DNA of 57,530 nt, from positions 1 to 57,530 of IMG/VR virus record IMGVR_UViG_3300025870_000017, one strand, 5' to 3'. Under the pieces are notes generated by a model, which did not search any database, had not been told where the DNA came from, and was given only the letters and a program-made list of their open reading frames with translations. The DNA comes from a virus. Positions 38,105 through 47,585 of this stretch are shown here, piece by piece (position 1 is the stretch's first letter; every line of letters begins with the position of its first letter). A program made the translations under genes and the position numbers.

Positions 38105-38264
38105 CCTTATGATGGTGGGCACTCTGATTATGATTGGAGTGCTCCATAACCATGCTCACTTCTCCATGGAGAAGGATGCAGATGCATATGTCAGGCAGTG
38201 GTGCAGGTCATCAGCAGAAAACAAAAAGACCTGCATCAGTTATGGTGGAAACATGGACTACTGA
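38043..38264 (+). CDS. Small membrane protein overlapping hsp20
   Basis: 73 residues from 38043, overlapping hsp20 by 62 bases; a later ATG in LMMVGTLIM would remove the overlap but cut the span. HPATHANLMMVGTLIMIGVL is a membrane span; the tail HFSMEKDADAYVRQWCRSSA, ENKKTCISYGG has two Cys that could pair outside the cytoplasm. I recall similar proteins in other cyanophages. A terminator follows. Confidence 0.6.
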   Translation: MTSKILHWIKVAVTHPATHANLMMVGTLIMIGVLHNHAHFSMEKDADAYVRQWCRSSAENKKTCISYGGNMDY

Positions 38265-38288
38265 TCAACCTATATAATATGCAACTGA

Positions 38289-38317
38289 AGAGACCACCCT
38301 GATGGGGGTCTCTTTTT
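38289..38317 (+). terminator. Rho-independent terminator after the hsp20 unit
   Basis: AGAGACC (38289-38295) pairs with GGTCTCT (38307-38313), with extra C-G pairs inside, followed by a run of five T. It separates the late hsp20 unit from the replication genes beyond. Confidence 0.88.
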
Positions 38318-38334
38318 GTTTGGAGTTGATTTTA

Positions 38335-38577
38335 ATGAACATGTATGTTAATCTGTGTCCAGCATACACAGAGAAGAGCGAAACACTTACTCTAGACGTG
38401 CCACCTGATCAGATGGATACGTTTATGCAGTATGTCCACGTCCTTGCTGAAGAGAAAAACATCTCTGCTCGCCGTGCCTTTCAAGACATGGTGCAAGGCA
38501 CTTACGAACAACTAATGGAAAAAGATTATGAGCGTAAAAATCGCAAGAATGCAAAGCGGCGAGGACGTGATCGCTGA
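38335..38577 (+). CDS. Small hypothetical protein
   Basis: 80 residues from the ATG at 38335 behind a GGAG Shine-Dalgarno sequence; the frame also opens at 38302 inside the terminator. MNMYVNLCPAYTEKSETLTL, then DVPPDQMDTFMQYVHVLAEE, and a helical segment RRAFQDMVQGTYEQLMEKDY ending in a very basic tail (ERKNRKNAKRRGRDR). The tail suggests nucleic-acid contact. It overlaps the following Sm-like gene by 50 bases. Confidence 0.6.
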   Translation: MNMYVNLCPAYTEKSETLTLDVPPDQMDTFMQYVHVLAEEKNISARRAFQDMVQGTYEQLMEKDYERKNRKNAKRRGRDR

Positions 38578-38920
38578 CGTTAAAGAAGTCAGGGCATCCG
38601 AAGACCACACACTGCCTCTCGCGTATCAGTTTAGTCAACCATACTCAGTGGTGATTGAGCAACCAGCAGACAAGATGTTTGAGTTTCAGGGAGAGGAGAC
38701 TGTCCCTGATGAGATGGATCTCTCTGACGTGCAGATCAAACTGTTTCCATGGTCTCCACTGACTGTAGGTAACAATATTGTATCTGTAATGTCAGTCGTA
38801 AGTCTTGGTGACCCTCATGAAAACGTGACTGAAAGTTACAAGGCTATACTTAAATCTCATAAACCTGCTGGTATGAGTGTTTACTTTGATGATGAAGATG
38901 CTACTGCAAGAGACCTATGA
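38528..38920 (+). CDS. Sm-like protein, paralogue of the gene at 30099
   Basis: 130 residues. MSVKIARMQSGEDVIADVKE matches the start of the 30099 protein (VKLFRMRSGEDVVADLIE). After it come YQFSQPYSVVIEQPADKMFE and IKLFPWSPLTVGNNIVSVMS, giving the same strand plan (hydrophobic strand, PWxPL, NxIVSV). The C-terminus is longer than in the paralogue. Inferred Sm-like RNA-binding ring. Starts inside the previous gene, ATGA into the next. Confidence 0.7.
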   Translation: MSVKIARMQSGEDVIADVKEVRASEDHTLPLAYQFSQPYSVVIEQPADKMFEFQGEETVPDEMDLSDVQIKLFPWSPLTVGNNIVSVMSVVSLGDPHENVTESYKAILKSHKPAGMSVYFDDEDATARDL

Positions 38921-39162
38921 TTAAAGTTTTAATTCTTAAAAACAATCCTGACACTTACCTCATTGGTAAACTGACTGAGTTGGATGAGGAGCCGAGTCTC
39001 CTGCTAGAGGATTCGTATGTAATTGATGTAGACACCAGTCTACACAGGTATCCCCTCCACACGGATCAATCATTTCTCTTCTTGACATCTACGGATATTA
39101 TGTCTATACTGGATCCTGCACCCGCAGTGCTGGCAGCATACCAGAAAGCAGTTAAGGAATGA
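38917..39162 (+). CDS. Small beta-rich protein next to gene 43, possibly Sm-like
   Basis: 81 residues. KVLILKNNPDTYLIGKLTEL, then SLLLEDSYVIDVDTSLHRYP, then FLFLTSTDIMSILDPAPAVL form alternating strands and turns like the barrel of the Sm-like paralogues, but the SGE-D-V signature is replaced by NPDTYLIG. It directly precedes DNA polymerase with an ATGA overlap, a conserved place in cyanophages for such a protein. A role in regulating polymerase expression would fit an RNA-binder but is speculation. Confidence 0.6.
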   Translation: MIKVLILKNNPDTYLIGKLTELDEEPSLLLEDSYVIDVDTSLHRYPLHTDQSFLFLTSTDIMSILDPAPAVLAAYQKAVKE

Positions 39163-41666
39163 GTGATTTTTACACAAGTGTCTGTCTACTGGGCGATGAC
39201 ATTCTCATCAGAGGTTACGAGCACGGAGACCCCGTGCAGTATCGAGAGAAGTCTCGCCCTACTTTGTTTCTAGTGCCTAACGCACAACAGAAAACGAGTA
39301 AGTATAAGACACTGGATGGTCGTTATGCTTTCCCCAAGCAGTTTGATGGCGCTCGTGAAGCACGAGAGTTTATCAAAACGTATGAGGGCGCATCGGGTCT
39401 GGAAGTCCATGGATATGAGCGGTATGTTTATCAACATATTGCTCAGAAGTGGCAGGGTGAGATTGATTATGACATGTCTAAGATGAAGATCTGGACTATT
39501 GACATTGAGGTTGCCTGCGAAAATGGATTCCCAGACGTGCAAGCATCTGCTGAGGAGATGCTTTGTATTACGATGAAGAATTTCAATACCAAGGAGACAA
39601 TCACCTGGGGGACCAGAGAGTTTGTTGCTCCAAAGGATATTGAATACCGTGTCTTCTGGACAGAGCAAGAGATGCTACAGGACTTTCACTCATGGTGGAA
39701 TCAGAATACCCCTGATATCATTACTGGATGGAATAACAACCTGTATGACATCCCTTACATCTGTCGTCGTATCGAGCGGGTGCTAGGTGAGAAGTGGAAG
39801 AAGTCTTTGTCCCCCTGGAATAGGGTCATTGACAGAGAGATCAAGATGATGGGACGCACCAATATAGCGTATGAAATAACTGGTGTAGCGATCCTAGATT
39901 ATCTCGATCTCTATAAGAAATTCACTTACACTAACCAGGAATCCTATCGCCTAGACCATATTGCTATGGTTGAGTTGGGTGATAAGAAGTTGGACCACTC
40001 TGAGTTTGAAAACTTCAAGGATTTCTATACGTCTGACTGGCAACGCTTCGTGGAATACAACATCCATGACGTGAATCTGGTTGACATGCTGGAAGATAAG
40101 ATGAAGTTAATCGAGTTGGCAGTTACCATGGCGTATGACGCTAAGGTAAACCTTGAGGATGTATATTCTCAGGTCCGTATGTGGGACACCCTGATCTATA
40201 ATGATCTTAAGGGTCGTAACATTGTGGTGCCACCTCGCCTAACTACTAAGAAGGATGACAAGTATGCGGGAGCATATGTTAAGGAACCGATTCCAGGAAG
40301 CTATGATTGGGTGGTCTCTTTTGACCTCAACAGCCTGTATCCTCATCTTATTATGCAATATAATATATCCCCCGAGACCCTCCTGGATGAGCGACACCCA
40401 ACGGTTACAGTTGATAAAATACTTAACCAGGAAATAGTCTTCGATGGGGATGGTTGTGTCTGTGCTAACGGTGCTCAGTATCGTAAGGACACACTTGGAT
40501 TCCTTCCACAAATGATGCAAAGAATCTATGATGAAAGAACCATTTACAAGAAGAGAATGCTTGCCGCTAAGCAATCTCTCGAAGATGCCACCACACCTGC
40601 AGAGACCTTGGCATTACAAAAGGATGTGTCAAAATTCAACAACATCCAAATGGCAAGAAAGATCCAACTCAACAGCGCCTATGGTGCCATTGGAAACCAA
40701 TACTTCCGATACTACTCTCTGGCAAACGCTGAAGCGATTACTCTATCGGGACAGGTAAGTATCCGATGGATACAAAACAAAATGAATACTTACCTTAATA
40801 AAATCCTGAGGACTACTGATGTTGACTACGTTATTGCTGCTGATACTGATTCCATCTATCTCAATCTGGGTCCTTTTGTTGACAAGGTATTCGAGGGCAG
40901 AGAGAAGAGCGATGAGAGTGTTGTTAGGTTCCTTAACAAGGTGTGTGAAGTGGAATTTGAGAAGTATATTGGAGATTCTTATGAAACGTTGGCGACCTAT
41001 GTAAACGCCTACGATCAGAAGATGTTTATGAAGCGAGAGAATATCGCTAACCGTGGCATCTGGACAGCAAAGAAGAGATATATCCTCAATGTATTTGATA
41101 GTGAGGGTGTCCGTTACAAGACTCCCAAACTTAAGATCAACGGTATTGAAGCAGTCAAGTCTTCTACCCCTGCACCCTGTCGCACTGCCATTAAGGATGC
41201 TCTGAAGGTCATTATGAATGGCACAGAGGCTGAGTTGCAACAGTTTATCGCTGACTTCCGTGAGAGGTTTGAGGCGATGCCTGTGGAGGAGATTGCATTC
41301 CCCCGTGGATGTAACAACGTGGCAAAGAATTCCTCACCTGCTACCATCTATGGCAAGGGATGCCCCATGCATGTGCGAGGAGCACTGCTGTATAACTTTT
41401 ATATCAAGAAGAGGAAACTGGCACACAAGTATCCCATCATCCAAGAGGGTGAGAAGATTAAGTATGTGATGCTGAGGACACCAAACCAGATCAACGAGAA
41501 CGTGATCTCATTCTTCCAGACTCTCCCAACCGAGTTTGGACTTGACAAAAGCATAGACTATGACCTACAGTTTAAGAAGTCGTTTCTTGACCCTTTGACT
41601 GTGATCTTAGACACCATTGGTTGGAAACCCGAAAAAATAAACACCCTGGAGGCACTTTGGTCGTGA
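39159..41666 (+). CDS. 43: DNA polymerase (gp43, family B)
   Basis: 835 residues (T4: 898). The exonuclease domain has [13 protein letters not shown] (Exo I, about residue 113) and the polymerase domain has motif [12 protein letters not shown] (about 387), motif [14 protein letters not shown], and motif [12 protein letters not shown] (about 560). [17 protein letters not shown] thumb-side motif is also present. Replicative polymerase tethered by gp45. The start is in ATGA overlap; the TGA overlaps the GTG start of uvsX. No intein or split is seen, unlike some T4-like phages. Confidence 0.97.
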   Translation: MSDFYTSVCLLGDDILIRGYEHGDPVQYREKSRPTLFLVPNAQQKTSKYKTLDGRYAFPKQFDGAREAREFIKTYEGASGLEVHGYERYVYQHIAQKWQGEIDYDMSKMKIWTIDIEVACENGFPDVQASAEEMLCITMKNFNTKETITWGTREFVAPKDIEYRVFWTEQEMLQDFHSWWNQNTPDIITGWNNNLYDIPYICRRIERVLGEKWKKSLSPWNRVIDREIKMMGRTNIAYEITGVAILDYLDLYKKFTYTNQESYRLDHIAMVELGDKKLDHSEFENFKDFYTSDWQRFVEYNIHDVNLVDMLEDKMKLIELAVTMAYDAKVNLEDVYSQVRMWDTLIYNDLKGRNIVVPPRLTTKKDDKYAGAYVKEPIPGSYDWVVSFDLNSLYPHLIMQYNISPETLLDERHPTVTVDKILNQEIVFDGDGCVCANGAQYRKDTLGFLPQMMQRIYDERTIYKKRMLAAKQSLEDATTPAETLALQKDVSKFNNIQMARKIQLNSAYGAIGNQYFRYYSLANAEAITLSGQVSIRWIQNKMNTYLNKILRTTDVDYVIAADTDSIYLNLGPFVDKVFEGREKSDESVVRFLNKVCEVEFEKYIGDSYETLATYVNAYDQKMFMKRENIANRGIWTAKKRYILNVFDSEGVRYKTPKLKINGIEAVKSSTPAPCRTAIKDALKVIMNGTEAELQQFIADFRERFEAMPVEEIAFPRGCNNVAKNSSPATIYGKGCPMHVRGALLYNFYIKKRKLAHKYPIIQEGEKIKYVMLRTPNQINENVISFFQTLPTEFGLDKSIDYDLQFKKSFLDPLTVILDTIGWKPEKINTLEALWS

Positions 41667-42676
41667 ATTTTCTTTCTGATATCGTAAAGGAGATCGATAA
41701 TGAATACGCTGGTCTGGTTTCAGACGGAGTTGCAGCAGGTGATACCACCTCTTATATCGATACTGGCAGTTATATTTTTAATGCACTGGTATCTGGATCG
41801 ATCTATGGTGGCATCCCGTCCAATAAGATTACAGCTGTGGCAGGCGAGTCTTCAACTGGTAAGACTTTCTATTGCCTTGGCATTGTCAAGCATTTTCTTG
41901 ACATGGATCCTGATGCAGGTGTGATTTATTTTGAATCTGAGTCTGCCATCAGCAAGAGCATGATCGAGTCTCGCAAGATTGATTCAAATCGTATGGTCAT
42001 TGTCCCTGTCACTACAGTGCAGGAGTTTAGGCAGCAGGCAATCAAGATCATTGACAAATACTTAAGTCTGCCTGAGGAGTCTCGCCAACCTATGATGTTT
42101 GTGTTAGACTCACTAGGAATGCTCTCAACCTCCAAGGAGATTGAGGACACCGAAGCGGGTAAAGAAACCCGCGATATGTCACGGGCACAGGTAGTTAAGT
42201 CTATCTTCCGTGTGCTTACCCTTAAACTGGGTAAAGCAAACGTGCCTATGATTGTTACTAACCACACTTACGATGTTATTGGATCTTATGTCCCTACAAA
42301 GGAAATGGGTGGAGGCAGTGGACTCAAGTATGCTGCTTCTACAATCATCTATCTCAGCAAAAAGAAAGAGAAGGATGGTAAGGAAGTCATTGGAAACATT
42401 ATCAAGGCAAAGACTGCTAAGTCACGTCTGAGCAAGGAGAATACTGTAGTTGAGACACGACTATTTTATGACGAGCGTGGACTTGATCGCTATTTCGGAC
42501 TACTGGAATTGGGTGAGAAGTATGGAGTCTTCCAACGGGTCGGTAATCGTATCAAGTTTGGTGAGACTTCTGTTTATCCTAAGTCTATTCTCGCTGACCC
42601 TGAAAAATACTTCACCCCCGAAATCATGATGAAACTTGACAAGGCAGCAGAGCAGGAGTTTTCCTATGGATCATAA
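41663..42676 (+). CDS. uvsX: RecA-like recombinase UvsX
   Basis: 337 residues from the GTG at 41663, which overlaps the polymerase stop (GTGA). Upstream start-like codons would sit inside gene 43. Walker [10 protein letters not shown], Walker [12 protein letters not shown] and the [20 protein letters not shown] loop 2 region identify UvsX. It forms filaments on single-stranded DNA with UvsY and drives strand invasion for repair and recombination-dependent replication. Slightly shorter than T4 (391), as in other cyanophages. Overlaps the next gene by 11 bases. Confidence 0.95.
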   Translation: MNFLSDIVKEIDNEYAGLVSDGVAAGDTTSYIDTGSYIFNALVSGSIYGGIPSNKITAVAGESSTGKTFYCLGIVKHFLDMDPDAGVIYFESESAISKSMIESRKIDSNRMVIVPVTTVQEFRQQAIKIIDKYLSLPEESRQPMMFVLDSLGMLSTSKEIEDTEAGKETRDMSRAQVVKSIFRVLTLKLGKANVPMIVTNHTYDVIGSYVPTKEMGGGSGLKYAASTIIYLSKKKEKDGKEVIGNIIKAKTAKSRLSKENTVVETRLFYDERGLDRYFGLLELGEKYGVFQRVGNRIKFGETSVYPKSILADPEKYFTPEIMMKLDKAAEQEFSYGS

Positions 42677-43226
42677 GGAATGGATTAAAATCTATCCCAA
42701 AGCACTTGATCCAAACGTATGCCGCAATGCTATCCTTAAGGCTGATGCCTCTGAGAAGATGATGAGGTGGGACGATGGTGTCCCACAGTATAACATCCTC
42801 AATGTTTCCTTCCTAGCAGACCAGGGAGACCACGAGTGGAATGCAATCCAACAACAGGTTGTGCCCATCATTCAGTGGTCTGCTCATGAATACATGAAGC
42901 AACTGGACTGTGAGAAATTCTGGGCAGCAAAGAATAATCTTGAGCAGATCAAATTGAATAAATACAATGTCGAGACTGGAGATAACTTCGGTCTACATAT
43001 CGACGTTGGTGATGCCGACTCTGCTAAAAGATTTCTAGCATACAAATTCTTCCTTAACGATGTTGAGGAGGGAGGCGAGATGGAATTCCCGCAAGTGGGT
43101 CTCAAGATTAAACCACAGCAAGGTGATGTGGTATTATATCCACCTGGGTGGACGTTTCCTTACTCGGACAACGCTCCTATCAGTAATGACAAGTATGAAT
43201 TGACCACCTATCTACATTATCAATGA
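42666..43226 (+). CDS. 2OG-Fe(II) oxygenase-like protein lacking the distal histidine
   Basis: 186 residues from the ATG at 42666. The prolyl-hydroxylase-like core is visible: [20 protein letters not shown] with the H-x-D pair, [20 protein letters not shown], and [18 protein letters not shown]. In related phage proteins the segment after P-x-x-W is W-x-F-x-H; here it is WTFPYSD, so the distal iron-binding His appears to be Tyr. The Lys/Tyr strand [12 protein letters not shown] follows. It may be inactive or use another ligand. It lies between uvsX and gene 41. Confidence 0.72.
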   Translation: MDHKEWIKIYPKALDPNVCRNAILKADASEKMMRWDDGVPQYNILNVSFLADQGDHEWNAIQQQVVPIIQWSAHEYMKQLDCEKFWAAKNNLEQIKLNKYNVETGDNFGLHIDVGDADSAKRFLAYKFFLNDVEEGGEMEFPQVGLKIKPQQGDVVLYPPGWTFPYSDNAPISNDKYELTTYLHYQ

Positions 43227-44599
43227 GCCTAAAGATCGAAGAGATTGCACTCAGTAAACTTATCCTTGAGGAAGATTACTGTCGAAAGGTTTTGCCTTTC
43301 ATTAAGGATGAATACTTCGATATGTTTACTAACCGTCTGTTGTTTCAGACGATTCAGGAATACATCAGTGAGTATGATATCAATCCAGAGCCTAATGCTC
43401 TGAAGATTGAGGTTGAGAAACGGCGTGACATCACGGAGGACACTTACAAGGAGATTGAAACCTTCCTTGATAACTTAGATCGTGATTCTTACAATGATGA
43501 ATGGTTGATGGAGACCACTGAGAAGTGGTGTAAAGAACGTGCAGTCTACCTTGCTCTCATGGAGTCGGTGCAGATTGCCGATGGACAAGATAAGACAAGG
43601 ACAAAGGACGCTATCCCCAGCATTATGTCTGAGGCATTGGGCGTCTGTTTTGATGATCATGTAGGTCACGATTACATCTCTGATGCATCAGACCGTTACG
43701 ACTTTTACCACAGGAAAGAGGAGAAGATTCCCTTTGACATCGACTATTTTAACAAAATCACAAAAGGTGGTCTGCCTAATAAGACTCTCAACATCGCACT
43801 TGCTGGCACAGGTGTCGGGAAGTCTCTATTCATGTGCCACTGCGCTAGTGCCAGTCTCCTGCAGGGGAGGAACGTACTCTACATTACACTTGAAATGGCA
43901 GAGGAGAAGATTGCTGAGCGAATTGACGCCAACCTTCTGGACATCCCGATCCAACAACTGAGTGATCCGATGTTTACTAAAGAGAGATACATCAAGAAGG
44001 TGGAATCTCTCAAGAAGAAAACACAAGGTCGCTTAGTTATTAAAGAGTATCCCACAGCGTCTGCACATGTGGGACACTTTGAAGCACTCTTGAATGAGTT
44101 GTCACTCAAGAAAGGTTTCCATCCTGACATCATCTTTGTTGACTACCTTAATATCTGTGCATCCTCACGATACAAAGGGACTTCTGTCAACTCCTATACA
44201 TATGTTAAGTCTATCGCAGAGGAATTGAGAGGACTCGCTGGCAAGTTGAATGTCCCTGTTGTCTCTGCTACTCAAACTACCCGAAGTGGATATGGAAACT
44301 CTGACGTGGATATTACCGATACTAGCGAGTCTTTTGGACTGCCTGCTACTGCTGATCTTATGGTCGCGCTTATATCCACAGAGGAGATGGAGCAGCTGGG
44401 TCAGATCATGGTCAAGCAACTCAAAAATAGATACAACGACCCCACCCTATTCAAACGATTTGTTGTAGGGATTGACAGGGCGAAGATGAGGCTGTATGAT
44501 TGTGATCAGTCCGCCCAGGACAACATCATTGATGCTGGTGACATCAGTGAGGATGCATTCACCGATACTAAAAAAAGTTTTGACGGATTCAAAGTATGA
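43223..44599 (+). CDS. 41: Replicative DNA helicase (gp41)
   Basis: 458 residues (T4: 475). DnaB-like: Walker A ALAGTGVGKSLFMCH, H1a/Walker B-like LYITLEMAEEKIAERID and DIIFVDYLNICASSRY, followed by SATQTTRSGYGNSDVDITD and DTSESFGLPATADL motif H4 region. Hexameric helicase that moves 5'-3' on the lagging strand with primase gp61, encoded at 51991. In ATGA overlap on both sides. Confidence 0.96.
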   Translation: MSLKIEEIALSKLILEEDYCRKVLPFIKDEYFDMFTNRLLFQTIQEYISEYDINPEPNALKIEVEKRRDITEDTYKEIETFLDNLDRDSYNDEWLMETTEKWCKERAVYLALMESVQIADGQDKTRTKDAIPSIMSEALGVCFDDHVGHDYISDASDRYDFYHRKEEKIPFDIDYFNKITKGGLPNKTLNIALAGTGVGKSLFMCHCASASLLQGRNVLYITLEMAEEKIAERIDANLLDIPIQQLSDPMFTKERYIKKVESLKKKTQGRLVIKEYPTASAHVGHFEALLNELSLKKGFHPDIIFVDYLNICASSRYKGTSVNSYTYVKSIAEELRGLAGKLNVPVVSATQTTRSGYGNSDVDITDTSESFGLPATADLMVALISTEEMEQLGQIMVKQLKNRYNDPTLFKRFVVGIDRAKMRLYDCDQSAQDNIIDAGDISEDAFTDTKKSFDGFKV

Positions 44600-45249
44600 C
44601 TGACCCCAACAAGTTTACCCAACAAGGTGAGCCTAATTATGAATTAGAGCAACAGACAGAGAAGATCTCTGGTGATGCTCAAGAGAAGGTTGAAGAGGAG
44701 CGTCAGCGTGCTCAAGAAGTAGCAGACACTACTCCCAAGAGTCCTGAGGAGATGCTCAACAACCCTGATGTTGTGGCACCCAAGACCAAAAAGAAAGCAG
44801 CAGAGAAGAAAGCCGCTGCCTCTGCAGGTGGTGGTAAGGAAAAGTTTGAAGTTGATCTCGATCGCTATTGTGAGTTTGTAGATCGTGTCACCTCTCCTGC
44901 TAGTAAGAACTATGTGTCTTACATCGAGCGACTCCAGGAGTTGCACAAAGCAGGTTGTAACATCGAGCGTCTTGACACTGCTGCAGCAGGTATCTGTGCA
45001 GAGGGTGGAGAGTTTATGGAGATCGTTAAGAAGTTGAAGTTTCAAGGCAAACCTTGGGACCAGGCAAACAAAGAGCATCTCCAGAAAGAGTTGGGTGATG
45101 TCATGTGGTATGTTGCCAATGCTGCTATGGCACTGGACATGCGACTTGATGAGATCATCTACATCAACACACTGAAACTGGCAGCACGTTACCCTGAGGG
45201 TATGTTTGATGTCAACTACAGTGAGAATCGTGCCCCAGGAGATATCTGA
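44596..45249 (+). CDS. MazG-like NTP pyrophosphohydrolase with N-terminal extension
   Basis: 217 residues. The C-terminal about 130 residues follow the all-alpha NTP pyrophosphatase plan: GICAEGGEFMEIVKKLKFQG (E-x2-E type) and LQKELGDVMWYVANAAMALD (E-x2-D), the magnesium-binding helices. The first about 85 residues are charged and Ala/Lys-rich (EKVEEERQRAQEVADTTPKS, KTKKKAAEKKAAASAGGG), not part of the usual domain. Cyanophage MazG proteins are thought to act on nucleotides in the host pool; this version is longer. It follows gene 41 in ATGA overlap. Confidence 0.78.
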   Translation: MTDPNKFTQQGEPNYELEQQTEKISGDAQEKVEEERQRAQEVADTTPKSPEEMLNNPDVVAPKTKKKAAEKKAAASAGGGKEKFEVDLDRYCEFVDRVTSPASKNYVSYIERLQELHKAGCNIERLDTAAAGICAEGGEFMEIVKKLKFQGKPWDQANKEHLQKELGDVMWYVANAAMALDMRLDEIIYINTLKLAARYPEGMFDVNYSENRAPGDI

Positions 45250-45515
45250 TGCGGTTTAGTCAAGATGATCTTTGGAATCAGATTGCATCCCTTGGTTGGG
45301 ATGTGAGGCATGATAACATTCACATCGAGATTGGTGGCACACAGGTATCTGGTATCGAGCAACCTGAAGGATACAATAAAAAGTGGGCAGCCCAAAAGGG
45401 TGACCGCAAGTATAACAAAGATGCATTCATTGTTATCAAGAACCTCTCACGCAACGATGACACCAAGTCTCAACCCATGGACAGGGAGCATAAACCTCAT
45501 CATCTAAATAGTTAG
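45249..45515 (+). CDS. Small hypothetical protein
   Basis: 88 residues, sharing one base with the MazG-like stop. MRFSQDDLWNQIASLGWDVR, then a middle with IHIEIGGTQVSGIEQP, then polar QKGDRKYNKDAFIVIKNLSR and a polar tail. No recognisable family. A late promoter box overlaps its last codons, marking the end of the early replication group. Confidence 0.55.
   Translation: MRFSQDDLWNQIASLGWDVRHDNIHIEIGGTQVSGIEQPEGYNKKWAAQKGDRKYNKDAFIVIKNLSRNDDTKSQPMDREHKPHHLNS
45504..45510 (+). promoter_or_regulatory. Late promoter (CTAAATA) for the nucleotidyltransferase module
   Basis: CTAAATA 22 bases before the ATG at 45533, in the end of the preceding gene. It begins the late module of 45533-49990. Confidence 0.55.
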
Positions 45516-45532
45516 ATCGAGTCCTAGGTCAG

Positions 45533-46357
45533 ATGGCAAACAAGGGTTTACAATTTGAGCACGCTGTAATGTATTCTGCTATGAGCAGAGTCACCAGTAA
45601 GTCATCACAAAATAAAAAAGATTTTGATGATGCTGCTGGACGCTATGAAGCCATTCCTAATGACATCAAGCAAGCAGCAGATCGAGTTGTGCAAAACTAT
45701 GCTCCATCTGGTCTCGGTGCAAGACAAGAATACTATTCTTCATTCAAGAAGATGTCTGGTGGTGGAGAAGAACCTAAGACTGATATTAAGTTTAAGTCTG
45801 GTAGCACAGTATATAAGTGCTCAATGAAATGGGGAGACTCTTTTCAACTCTCATCAGCGGGGGTTGATAAGAGTCTTCTTGTTTTACAAAATGTTTTGAA
45901 AAAGACTGCAAAGGACATGGGTGGTAGCACTGATGTTGAGACCCTAGGTTATCTACAATTAGTCCTGGAGCAGATCGGTAACAAGTGTGAGAATGCAAAA
46001 GGCACCATCGCACAACCACAGGCCAAAGCAATCCTCTCTGATATCAAGAAGTCGGGTGGGTTGAATGAGCAACTGCAAGAGATCTTAGGATCAAAGCAGA
46101 AACCTAATGGTGCAGAAGCATATGATAGATTCAAATATAACTTGACGCACGAGTGTATGACTGGTGCCCTCCTGTTTAACGGTGATGACAGGGCAGCATC
46201 TCATATCCTGACAGAGGACGGGATCAAACCCATAGATGAGAAGGCAGTCCGTGACGTGATGAAGGTGGCAGGAGTCAGGGTATCCCTCAAGGGCAGGGGC
46301 AAGGACAAAGTTACAGGTGTCCGTCAGAACGCCATTGTGATCCGATACGAGGTATAA
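45533..46357 (+). CDS. Conserved late protein, possible PD-(D/E)XK-like fold
   Basis: 274 residues. GLQFEHAVMYSAM (Glu near residue 9), KTDIKF (Asp 84) and CSMKWGDSFQL (Ser/Lys near 97-99) lie in the order and spacing of a restriction-endonuclease-like core (E, D, x-x-K), with Ser in place of the usual acidic residue. The C-terminus has YNLTHECMTGALLFNGDDRA. I recall such proteins in cyanophages and other T4-like phages as hypotheticals. The nuclease reading is a weak inference. The following gene, seven bases later, is ligase-like, so an end-processing pair is conceivable. Late promoter upstream. Confidence 0.6.
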   Translation: MANKGLQFEHAVMYSAMSRVTSKSSQNKKDFDDAAGRYEAIPNDIKQAADRVVQNYAPSGLGARQEYYSSFKKMSGGGEEPKTDIKFKSGSTVYKCSMKWGDSFQLSSAGVDKSLLVLQNVLKKTAKDMGGSTDVETLGYLQLVLEQIGNKCENAKGTIAQPQAKAILSDIKKSGGLNEQLQEILGSKQKPNGAEAYDRFKYNLTHECMTGALLFNGDDRAASHILTEDGIKPIDEKAVRDVMKVAGVRVSLKGRGKDKVTGVRQNAIVIRYEV

Positions 46358-46364
46358 TACAGGT

Positions 46365-47549
46365 ATGGCAAACACACACTTAGAGCACCTAGAGGACGAC
46401 ATCCTCAATGGAGGATCCAAGGGAGGTCACAACGCTATCGCATTCTTGCGCTCGCTAGGTGACATGCTTGGCAAACCTCAGTCCAACATGAGGGTCACTA
46501 CTAAGTGGGACGGTGCTCCCGCTGTCATCTGTGGCATTCATCCTGGCACTGGTAACTTCTTCGTGGGCACCAAGGGTGTCTTTGCTAAGATGCCTAAGAT
46601 CTGTGTGACTCATGAGGATGTTGACACATGGTATAGCGGTGCCTTAGCAGAGAAACTTAAAGATTGTCTTAACGAGTTACCTAAGTTAGGTATCAAAGGT
46701 GTGCTACAGGGTGATCTCCTCTTCACTAACGATACGATTGTTAAAAATATTAATGGTGAGAAGTCCTTGGTCTTCCAACCCAACACCATCACCTATGCAG
46801 TACCTGCCGATACAGATATGGCAAAGAAATTGCAAGCAGCGAAGGTGGGCATTGTATTCCACACCTCATATAGTGGTGGTCCTACCCTCCGTGACATGAA
46901 GGCATCCTTTGGTGTTAATGTTAATGGTATGCAGGGTGTGAAGAGTGTCGCTGTATTCTCTTCCAACTTCTCAGACGATAAAGGTAAGTCTTACTTCACT
47001 AATGCTGAGCGTATTCGTTACAATGCTGCTGTCAAGAAGGCAGAAGGATCTCTCAAGCAGGCATCTAAGTTCTTAGATATTCTGCAGACGAGTGGTGAAG
47101 GTAAGTTTATGCTTGCTCCTATGTTTAAGATTTATTTCAACACATATATCCGACAAGGTAAGACATTCCCCAGTGCTGCACAAGTATCCAAGGGATTTGA
47201 AGACTTCTATACTGCTGCACTTGATAAGGAGATCTCCCTCAAGAAGCAGGAGACAACCAAGAAGAAGTATCTTACAATGAAAGAGAATGGTCTGAAGTTT
47301 ATCAAAATGAATAGCACTGCTATCTACATGACTGTCGCTTCCTACATGAATCTCACTGCTGCTAAGACTCTGGTCATCAGACAACTAGAGAAAGTCCAAG
47401 GCATTGGCACCTATATCAAGACTGATAAAGGTTACAAAGTTACTGCACCAGAAGGATTCGTTGCTATCAAGTCGGGCAATGCACTCAAATTGGTGGACCG
47501 CTTGGAGTTTTCCAGAGCGAATTTCACCGTCGAGAAGAACTGGGGTTGA
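46365..47549 (+). CDS. DUF6267-type protein with ligase-like KxDG nucleotidyltransferase motif
   Basis: 394 residues. MRVTTKWDGAPAVICG (K-x-D-G, Lys at about 47) matches motif I of the ATP-dependent ligase / mRNA-capping nucleotidyltransferase fold, in which the Lys takes AMP or GMP. GVLQGDLLF (about 112-120) and VGIVFHTSYSGG may be motifs III and IIIa-like. The C-terminal half is helical (EDFYTAALDKEISLKKQETT). I recognise the family as DUF6267 from T4-like phages; activity is unknown. It may be an RNA/DNA ligase or another nucleotidyltransferase. Its stop is directly at the next late promoter. Confidence 0.7.
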   Translation: MANTHLEHLEDDILNGGSKGGHNAIAFLRSLGDMLGKPQSNMRVTTKWDGAPAVICGIHPGTGNFFVGTKGVFAKMPKICVTHEDVDTWYSGALAEKLKDCLNELPKLGIKGVLQGDLLFTNDTIVKNINGEKSLVFQPNTITYAVPADTDMAKKLQAAKVGIVFHTSYSGGPTLRDMKASFGVNVNGMQGVKSVAVFSSNFSDDKGKSYFTNAERIRYNAAVKKAEGSLKQASKFLDILQTSGEGKFMLAPMFKIYFNTYIRQGKTFPSAAQVSKGFEDFYTAALDKEISLKKQETTKKKYLTMKENGLKFIKMNSTAIYMTVASYMNLTAAKTLVIRQLEKVQGIGTYIKTDKGYKVTAPEGFVAIKSGNALKLVDRLEFSRANFTVEKNWG

Positions 47550-47555
47550 TAAATA
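47549..47555 (+). promoter_or_regulatory. Late promoter (ATAAATA) for the HxGH protein
   Basis: GATAAATA overlaps the previous stop. Transcription would begin near 47562. An ATG lies right there, which would make a leaderless message; the ATG at 47586 gives a leader of about 24 bases. Confidence 0.55.
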
Positions 47556-47585
47556 AAGTATATGGCTGAGTTTTTTAGTAAACCA

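Noticed and set aside
38273-38278. TATAAT after the hsp20-unit membrane gene
   Set aside because: No -35 at usable distance, and a strong terminator follows within about ten bases.
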